Assembly: GCA_011605715.1 (NCBI GenBank) | Contig: JAAOZO010000089.1 | Location: 1 to 7,023 of the forward strand | Direction: 5' to 3' | Length of the DNA stretch: 7,023 bases | From: Nitrososphaerota archaeon | GTDB lineage: Archaea > Thermoproteota > EX4484-205 > JAAOZO01 | In this document: positions 1 through 3,766 of the stretch, in pieces | Layout of the letters: each line of letters starts with the position of its first letter | How positions within the stretch are numbered: position 1 is the stretch's first letter | Notes under the pieces: generated by a model | What the model saw: the letters and a program-made list of their open reading frames with translations, nothing else | Told to the model about the DNA's origin: nothing | The model's database searches: none | Translations under genes and position numbers: made by a program

Positions 1-1
1 A

Positions 2-220
2 AAAGAGGGGAGCAAACCTCCAAAGCATGGAATGATATTTCAGCATCCATTAGTTCACAATGCGCCGAGGAAGCTAAGAGGCAAGGTAGCTAGAACGTTG
101 GCTAGCAAGATTGTAATGGCTGCGAGGTTTGATGCATTTTCGGGAGTTGATTCTAGCCAAAAATTAAAGTCCGAACTAAAAGAGAAACTGAAAAAAATTG
201 GAGTAAAGATGGAGGTGTAG
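2..220 (+). CDS. nop5: Nop5 (Nop56/58-like) box C/D sRNP core protein, C-terminal fragment
   Basis: Only the last 72 codons are in the window; the frame is open to the left edge, so the ATG at 32 is an internal methionine and not the start. The fragment reads PKHGMIFQHPLVHNAP followed by RGKVARTLASKIVMAARFDAF, the signature end of the Nop domain, which clamps the L7Ae-bound kink-turn of box C/D guide RNAs. In the family, Nop5 bridges the guide RNA and fibrillarin through an N-terminal domain and a coiled coil, both lying outside the window. After the domain there is a short charged tail (residues about 50-72 of the fragment) ending in a TAG stop. The last codons, ATG GAG GTG, also hold the ribosome binding site of the next gene, fibrillarin, its obligate partner. 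Identity is based on motif recognition and this adjacency, which is widespread in archaea. Confidence 0.93.
   Translation, partial: KEGSKPPKHGMIFQHPLVHNAPRKLRGKVARTLASKIVMAARFDAFSGVDSSQKLKSELKEKLKKIGVKMEV
211..217 (+). promoter_or_regulatory. Shine-Dalgarno of fibrillarin, inside nop5
   Basis: GGAGGTG lies 7 nt before the ATG at 225 and matches the archaeal anti-Shine-Dalgarno very well. It lies within the last two codons and the stop of nop5, so translation of the two genes is probably coupled. This supports the choice of the ATG at 225 as start. Confidence 0.85.
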
Positions 221-224
221 CATA

Positions 225-884
225 ATGAGGGAGATTTTCAAGAACGTTTTTGAGGAAAATGAAAAAATTCTTACTCTTAACTTAGTTCCAGGATTTTCTG
301 TCTATGGCGAGGAACTAATTAAAGTAGAATCAAAAGAGTACAGAGTTTGGGATCCCTATAGGAGTAAGATTTCAGCTGCTATAAAGAAAGGCTTGAAAAA
401 CTTTCCAATAAAAGAGGACTCGAAGATACTTTACTTGGGGGCAGCAAACGGGACAACAGTTAGTCACGTCTCCGATGTAGCTAAAGATGGCGCTATCTAC
501 GCCGTTGAGGTTGCTTTCAGACCAATGAGAGACTTAGTTGAGAAAGTTGCAAAAAGAAGAACAAACGTAATACCAATACTTGCAGATGCAAGAAAGCCGT
601 TTAGCTATTGCTACCTAGTAGAAAGTGTTGATTTAATTTACGCTGATGTTGCACAACCAGACCAAACAGATATAGTTTACAGCAATGCCCTTGCCTATCT
701 AAAGCCTGGAGGAATAGCATGCGTAGCAGTAAAGGCAAGCAGCATAGACTCAACAAAGGATCCTCACGTAGTAGTAGACGAAGAAATTAAAAAGATGGAA
801 AAGCTTGGCTTTAAGTTAATGGAAAGAGTAGACCTAGAACCATTTGACAGGGCTCATGAAATGGTAGTTTGTAGGTGGAGATAG
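225..884 (+). CDS. flpA: Fibrillarin-like rRNA/tRNA 2'-O-methyltransferase
   Basis: A 219-residue protein, a normal length for archaeal fibrillarin, which lacks the eukaryotic glycine/arginine-rich arm. It transfers a methyl group from S-adenosylmethionine to the 2'-OH of RNA at sites chosen by box C/D guide RNAs, within a complex with Nop5 and L7Ae. Visible elements: a small N-terminal beta region (1-45) ending in EYRVWDPYRSK; the SAM-binding motif ILYLGAANGTTVSHVSD (68-84); the acidic strand end YAVE (92-95); ADAR (120-123); DLIYADVAQP (136-145); VAVKASSID (167-175); and the C-terminal EPFDRAHEMVV. The catalytic tetrad is inferred as K48, D141, K170 and H211, all present. The start is set by a strong Shine-Dalgarno in nop5, 4 nt upstream. 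The TAG stop is followed directly by the TTG start of rnhB in the same reading frame. All 12 arginine codons are AGA or AGG. Confidence 0.97.
   Translation: MREIFKNVFEENEKILTLNLVPGFSVYGEELIKVESKEYRVWDPYRSKISAAIKKGLKNFPIKEDSKILYLGAANGTTVSHVSDVAKDGAIYAVEVAFRPMRDLVEKVAKRRTNVIPILADARKPFSYCYLVESVDLIYADVAQPDQTDIVYSNALAYLKPGGIACVAVKASSIDSTKDPHVVVDEEIKKMEKLGFKLMERVDLEPFDRAHEMVVCRWR
874..880 (+). promoter_or_regulatory. Shine-Dalgarno deciding the TTG start of rnhB
   Basis: GGTGGAG lies 4 nt before the TTG at 885, inside the last codons of fibrillarin (C-R-W-R-stop). It supports initiation at this rare codon. No later start is possible without losing the catalytic DEAGRG motif. Confidence 0.7.
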
Positions 885-1541
885 TTGATAGCTTCGGGAA
901 GTGATGAAGCTGGAAGAGGAAGTATAATAGGACCACTTGTTGTGGCTACAGTAGTGCTAAACCAAGAGGACGAAGAAAAATTTAAAGAAATTGGTGTAAA
1001 AGACTCAAAGAAGCTATCTCCAAAAAGGAGAGAGGTTCTTAGCAAGATAATAAAAAAGAACTGTGTGAGCTATAAAGTTTCTTACCTAAAACCAAAAGTT
1101 ATAGATTCCTACGTATGGAAAAGGATAAAAATGAAAACACTGAACTACCTAGAAGCTAAGGTAATTTCCAAGCATATAACGCAACTAGCTCCAGATGTAG
1201 CTTACGTTGATTCTCCATACTCAAAGCCTGAAACTTTTAGAGTCATGATAGAAAAGATCATAAGAAACAACAATATAAAAATAATTTCTGCTAACAAAGC
1301 TGAAGACAAGTGGGTGGAAGTTGCTTGCGCTTCGATTGTTGCAAAAGTCGAAAGAGACAAAGCGGTGAGAAAAATAGCAAAGAAGTACGGTTTCTTTGGA
1401 AGCGGATATCCTTCGGATAGAAGAACTAGAGAGTTTTTGAAGGAGATTATAAAAGATGGAAGGAAGTATGACTTTGTTAGGTGGAGTTGGAAAACAATAG
1501 ACAAACTTAGCTTAAGGCAACTTAAGCTTCTTAAAACTTAA
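885..1541 (+). CDS. rnhB: Ribonuclease HII
   Basis: A 218-residue type 2 RNase H, the normal length for the archaeal enzyme. It cuts the RNA strand of RNA-DNA hybrids and, in the family, cuts 5' of single ribonucleotides in duplex DNA, serving ribonucleotide removal and possibly primer clearance. The N-terminal DEAGRG supplies D7 and E8. The third acid is D109 in AYVDS and the fourth D141 in NKAEDKW, followed by ASIVAKVERD (149-158). GSGYPSD (172-178) carries the substrate-contacting tyrosine typical of the family. The C-terminal part (about 185-218) is basic and helical. The start is TTG: it directly follows the fibrillarin stop, a Shine-Dalgarno precedes it, and the resulting N-terminus aligns with the family. 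It is third in the nop5-fibrillarin-rnhB block and is probably translated by termination and reinitiation. Confidence 0.96.
   Translation: MIASGSDEAGRGSIIGPLVVATVVLNQEDEEKFKEIGVKDSKKLSPKRREVLSKIIKKNCVSYKVSYLKPKVIDSYVWKRIKMKTLNYLEAKVISKHITQLAPDVAYVDSPYSKPETFRVMIEKIIRNNNIKIISANKAEDKWVEVACASIVAKVERDKAVRKIAKKYGFFGSGYPSDRRTREFLKEIIKDGRKYDFVRWSWKTIDKLSLRQLKLLKT
1509..1528 (+). other. Perfect 8-bp hairpin with GCAA tetraloop at the 3' end of rnhB
   Basis: The arms AGCTTAAG (1509-1516) and CTTAAGCT (1521-1528) are exact reverse complements around the loop GCAA, a GNRA-type tetraloop. The element lies inside the coding sequence, 10 nt before the rnhB stop codon, and encodes part of the basic tail. 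No U-run follows directly, so it does not look like a bacterial-type terminator. It could protect or process the 3' end of the operon mRNA, or it could be chance. Confidence 0.5.
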
Positions 1542-1555
1542 CACTCTTCGCGACT

Positions 1556-1597
1556 AAAATCTGGAGGATTTATTGAAAATTCTTTCTATAGTTAAAA
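1556..1597 (-). terminator. Possible U-tract termination zone downstream of pyrE
   Basis: The gap between the converging rnhB and pyrE stops (1542-1620) contains TTTT runs on the - strand at 1597-1594, 1579-1576 and 1559-1556, with one more inside rnhB at 1536-1533. Archaeal RNA polymerase can stop at clustered short U-tracts without a hairpin. The runs are short, so this is weak. On the + strand the gap holds only T-rich patches (for example TTCTTTCT) and no clear terminator for rnhB. Confidence 0.25.
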
Positions 1598-1632
1598 CTC
1601 ATGCTTTCTTGCTGATTAAGTTAAACTTTTAA
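1573..1632 (+). CDS. Possible 19-residue small ORF in the convergent gap
   Basis: A GGAGG sequence at 1563-1567 lies 5 nt before a TTG at 1573, which opens a 19-codon frame ending at the TAA at 1630-1632. The product, MKILSIVKTHAFLLIKLNF, is hydrophobic and basic, like a small membrane-associated peptide. An in-frame TAA at 1555-1557 excludes an extension upstream. Its last 12 bases overlap the 3' end of pyrE on the other strand. The spacing resembles that of the real genes fibrillarin and rnhB, and this block already uses a TTG start. I recognise no homologue, and a frame this short can arise by chance. Confidence 0.2.
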   Translation: MKILSIVKTHAFLLIKLNF

Positions 1633-2211
1633 GATTTTGTTAAGTTCATCCTGAGATATAAGTCCTCTTTGTTTCAACATTACTGCTGCTTCTCCTATGT
1701 CAAAGACTTTCCTTAATATTACATTGTTTTTAAGTAGGTTTTCTTCTCCTCCCTGAAGCCTATCGAATACAACGGCAGCTGTTTTAACAGAAGCACCATT
1801 GCTCCTTAGTTCACTTACAACCTGTAGTACGCTTGAGCCTGTAGTCATTACGTCGTCGACAACTATAAATTCTCTTGCTGAGCTTAGGTCGCCCTCTATC
1901 AGACTTTTTGTACCATAGTCTTTCTGCTTCTTTCTAACATAAATTAGAGGCCTTTCAGTAGCATAAGCAAGTGCAGTAGCTAAAGGAATGCCCGAAAGTT
2001 CAATAGTTGCAATGCCAACATCTTGAGATAGCTCTTCCTTTAGCGCTTCTTTAAGTCCGAGTACTGCAAGTTTCAACAAGCGTGGATAAGAGGGTAAAGG
2101 TCTTAAGTCAATGTAGTAGTTGCTTGAAAGTCCAGAGCTTAACTTGAAGTCACCAAATTTTATTAGTTTCTTTTCCCATATGCCTAGTAACAACTCTTCT
2201 TTGAAATTCAT
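1621..2211 (-). CDS. pyrE: Orotate phosphoribosyltransferase
   Basis: A 196-residue protein of the usual length for a free-standing PyrE. It joins orotate to PRPP, giving orotidine 5'-monophosphate, the fifth step of de novo pyrimidine synthesis in the cytoplasm. Visible elements: FKLSSGLSSNYYIDLR (22-37), the N-terminal orotate-side region; GIPLATALA (74-82); the flexible catalytic loop with basic residues, YVRKKQKDYGT (91-101); and the PRPP-binding motif FIVVDDVMTTGSS (115-127) with its paired aspartates 119-120. The ATG at 2211 gives a family-typical N-terminus (FKEELLLGIWEKKLIKFGDFKLSSG). No Shine-Dalgarno precedes it, whereas a TATA-like sequence lies about 25 nt upstream, which suggests a leaderless mRNA. 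pyrF, the next enzyme of the pathway, lies upstream on the same strand with a 54-nt gap, so co-transcription is also possible. Confidence 0.97.
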   Translation of the reverse strand: MNFKEELLLGIWEKKLIKFGDFKLSSGLSSNYYIDLRPLPSYPRLLKLAVLGLKEALKEELSQDVGIATIELSGIPLATALAYATERPLIYVRKKQKDYGTKSLIEGDLSSAREFIVVDDVMTTGSSVLQVVSELRSNGASVKTAAVVFDRLQGGEENLLKNNVILRKVFDIGEAAVMLKQRGLISQDELNKILKV

Positions 2212-2230
2212 GACAATAGCTTTGATTCTT

Positions 2231-2240
2231 TATTTTAAAA
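2231..2240 (-). promoter_or_regulatory. Candidate pyrE promoter (TATA box, leaderless start)
   Basis: The - strand reads TTTTAAAATA here, preceded by the purine-rich GAAAGAAAGG, which could serve as a TFB recognition element. The box centre is about 25 nt from the A of the pyrE ATG, the distance from TATA box to transcription start in archaea, so transcripts may begin at or next to the ATG. A second TATA-like match, TTTTTATAAAAG on the - strand (2274-2263), overlaps the pyrF stop codon and would give a leader of about 30 nt without a Shine-Dalgarno near the start. Confidence 0.5.
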
Positions 2241-2265
2241 CCTTTCTTTCAACTTGGAGCTACTT

Positions 2266-2988
2266 TTATAAAAACTTCTTTTGTTCTAATATGATCTTCT
2301 TAACTTCCTCAAGAGGATTGGAAGATTCATAGATAGAACGTCCAATTATTTCGAAGTGCGCGCCATTAGCTATTGCAGAACCGTACGGTGCTCCTTGCAC
2401 ACCAACACCAGGACTTAAGAGAACCAGTTCATTGTTCATTGGCAAAAGTTCTTTCACCTTCTTAATCATAGCAGGCCTAGTTGCAGGAACCACAAAACCA
2501 GAGGGTTCTGCTAACAAAGACTCACTAATTATTTGCTCAACAACTTTGTCCATTATTACTGAGGCTCCTTCATTAGACATCGTAGCTAAAATGAAGAGAG
2601 CTTTGTTTTCTTCTTTAACAGTTCTTGACAACCCATCTAAAGATCCTTTGAAACCCATAAAACCGTGGGCAATTACAGCGTCAAACCCATTCTTGAACAG
2701 TATTCTTGCAATTTTTGAGTTGGTATGACTTACGTCTGCAATTTTAGCATCGGCTATTGAAACAAGACCTCTTTCTCTTAACAAGAGAATTATTTCTTTT
2801 ATTCTTTCTAATCCAAAGGATAGTATTGTAGGATAACCAAATTTTACGCCTACTAAGTAAGGCGCAACTAGATCTAAAAGATTCTTTCCTCTTTCATAAT
2901 CTTCTATGCTATCTAGGTCGAAAGCCAAAATTATCTTTGAAGAGGTTTCTTTCGATTTATGCAACATCTTACTTACTACTTCATTCAT
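2266..2988 (-). CDS. pyrF: Orotidine 5'-phosphate decarboxylase
   Basis: A 240-residue PyrF that decarboxylates OMP to UMP, the last step of de novo UMP synthesis. The catalytic set of the archaeal-type enzyme is visible: D24 in LAFDLD, K49 in GVKFG, and the D-x-K-x-x-D array D80, K82, D85 in ADAKIADVSHTN. S138 in ATMSNEG contacts the pyrimidine. SPGVGVQG (192-199) and IGRSIY (215-220) form the phosphate site with Q198 and R217. The order and spacing match a TIM-barrel OMP decarboxylase of the type known from methanogens. The first about 15 residues are a polar extension, and M8 is an alternative start; the ATG at 2988 fits the promoter distance better. No Shine-Dalgarno is visible. The gene is followed after 54 nt by pyrE, so the two final pathway enzymes are adjacent but not fused. 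It has its own promoter-like sequence after the HAD gene. Confidence 0.97.
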   Translation of the reverse strand: MNEVVSKMLHKSKETSSKIILAFDLDSIEDYERGKNLLDLVAPYLVGVKFGYPTILSFGLERIKEIILLLRERGLVSIADAKIADVSHTNSKIARILFKNGFDAVIAHGFMGFKGSLDGLSRTVKEENKALFILATMSNEGASVIMDKVVEQIISESLLAEPSGFVVPATRPAMIKKVKELLPMNNELVLLSPGVGVQGAPYGSAIANGAHFEIIGRSIYESSNPLEEVKKIILEQKKFL

Positions 2989-3009
2989 TTTTTTCTACGC
3001 ATAGCAAGC

Positions 3010-3026
3010 AAAAACATTATAAAAAA
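3010..3026 (-). terminator. Possible U-tract terminator after the HAD gene
   Basis: On the - strand a T6 run (3026-3021) and a T5 run (3014-3010) follow the HAD stop codon by about 45-60 nt. Such tracts can end archaeal transcripts, here of the mcm-hel308-HAD operon. The same bases overlap the pyrF TATA box, so the T-richness may reflect only the promoter. Confidence 0.3.
3016..3023 (-). promoter_or_regulatory. Candidate pyrF promoter (TATA box)
   Basis: On the - strand the 80-nt gap between the HAD gene and pyrF holds TTTATAAT, within a TTTTTTATAATG stretch, centred about 31 nt from the pyrF ATG. This predicts transcription starting some 6 nt before the ATG, so an almost leaderless mRNA. 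The short arms TAGCAA (3002-3007) and TTGCTA (3030-3035, + strand) form a dyad centred within 1-2 nt of the box, which could be a binding site or a coincidence. Confidence 0.55.
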
Positions 3027-3068
3027 GTATTGCTACTTCCAAGCGAAACAAGAAATAGGAGTTACTTT

Positions 3069-3734
3069 TCAACTATCGTCTTTCTCTATGATGTCTATAA
3101 CTTTTATTAGCTCGTGCAAACTATCTATGACAAAGTTTACTTCATATTTCTCGTTTCCTATTAAGCTTCCTTTTCGTCTTAGCAAAACTGAGTACCCACA
3201 AATTTTTAAGAAACTTAAGTCGAACTTGGAGTCTCCAACTCCAAGAACTTCCTTTGGTTTTATATTGGCTTTTTCAAGAATTTTTAGTAGGGCTTCACTT
3301 TTTTTATTTAGGTCGACAGTAGCAATACCAACTCCAGTACTTCGACCTTTTTCATCGAATAAAATTTCATTAGCAATAAAGAAGTCAACACCGAGTTCCT
3401 TCGAAACTTTTTCAGCCAACAAGCTTATGCCACTACTGACGATTGCCACCAGTTTACCTCTTCTTTTAATTTCAGTTACAACTTCTCTTGCTCCCTCATT
3501 TAGAGGAATCTTACTAAACACATAGTTGAAGACATTTTTGGAAATGCCCTTGGGCCATAAACTAAGGTCATGAGCAACGAATTGTTCATAGTTTATCTTT
3601 CCATCTACATAAAGTTTTAGGCCTTCGTCACTTTTTTCCTCAGTTCCAAAAAACTCATGAACCTTTCTCCAACTGCTTTTTTCTTCTACCAAAGTACCAT
3701 CCAAATCAAAAGCAACCAACTTTATCTTAGGCAT
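3069..3734 (-). CDS. HAD-superfamily phosphatase, phosphoserine-phosphatase-like (subfamily IB)
   Basis: A 221-residue HAD hydrolase. Motif I is AFDLDGTL with nucleophile D10 and acid D12. Motif II is IVSSG (98-102) with S100. The motif III lysine is K144 or K145, and motif IV is GVGDSKFDL (165-173) with D168 and D172 for magnesium. The about 70 residues between motifs I and II form a helical cap of the C1 type, as in SerB. The cap contains SWRKVHEFFG and INYEQFVAHDLSLW, a pattern I associate with the archaeal PSPase-like HAD-IB family. All catalytic residues are present. The substrate could be phosphoserine, another small phosphomonoester or a nucleotide, so I give no gene symbol. It starts 25 nt after hel308 and is probably co-transcribed with it; a TTATTAAA sequence about 28 nt before the ATG could also drive a nearly leaderless transcript. 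No Shine-Dalgarno is obvious. Confidence 0.88.
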   Translation of the reverse strand: MPKIKLVAFDLDGTLVEEKSSWRKVHEFFGTEEKSDEGLKLYVDGKINYEQFVAHDLSLWPKGISKNVFNYVFSKIPLNEGAREVVTEIKRRGKLVAIVSSGISLLAEKVSKELGVDFFIANEILFDEKGRSTGVGIATVDLNKKSEALLKILEKANIKPKEVLGVGDSKFDLSFLKICGYSVLLRRKGSLIGNEKYEVNFVIDSLHELIKVIDIIEKDDS

Positions 3735-3757
3735 GCTTCTTTTTCACTAGTAAAGTG

Positions 3758-3766
3758 TTTTAATAA
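3758..3766 (-). promoter_or_regulatory. Possible internal TATA box for the HAD gene
   Basis: The - strand reads TTATTAAAA over the hel308 stop codon, centred about 28 nt from the HAD ATG at 3734, a spacing that would give a leaderless or 1-3-nt-leader mRNA. The region is AT-rich, so a chance match is quite possible; read-through from hel308 is the simpler explanation. Confidence 0.25.

Noticed and set aside
32..34. ATG at 32 as the start of a small 62-residue protein
   Set aside because: The frame continues upstream to the window edge with PKHG, part of the conserved Nop domain, so this is an internal methionine of nop5.
882..884. In-frame TAG between fibrillarin and rnhB as a pyrrolysine or general recoding site
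   Set aside because: nop5 also ends in TAG (218-220) at a family-typical C-terminus, so TAG works as a stop here; a Shine-Dalgarno and start codon explain rnhB expression. Kept only as a readthrough question.
901..907. GTGATGA, a match to the box C consensus of C/D guide RNAs
   Set aside because: It encodes the S-D-E of the RNase HII active-site motif, and no CTGA box D follows within about 100 nt.
1202..1504. Open frame of 100 codons on the - strand opposite rnhB
   Set aside because: It is antisense to conserved RNase HII motifs, and its Leu/Phe/Ser-rich translation is typical of the complement of a Lys/Glu-rich gene.
2959..3525. Open frame of 188 codons on the + strand opposite the HAD gene
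   Set aside because: It is antisense to a gene with complete catalytic motifs, its product is a Ser/Phe-rich shadow translation, and no ribosome binding site or family motif is seen.
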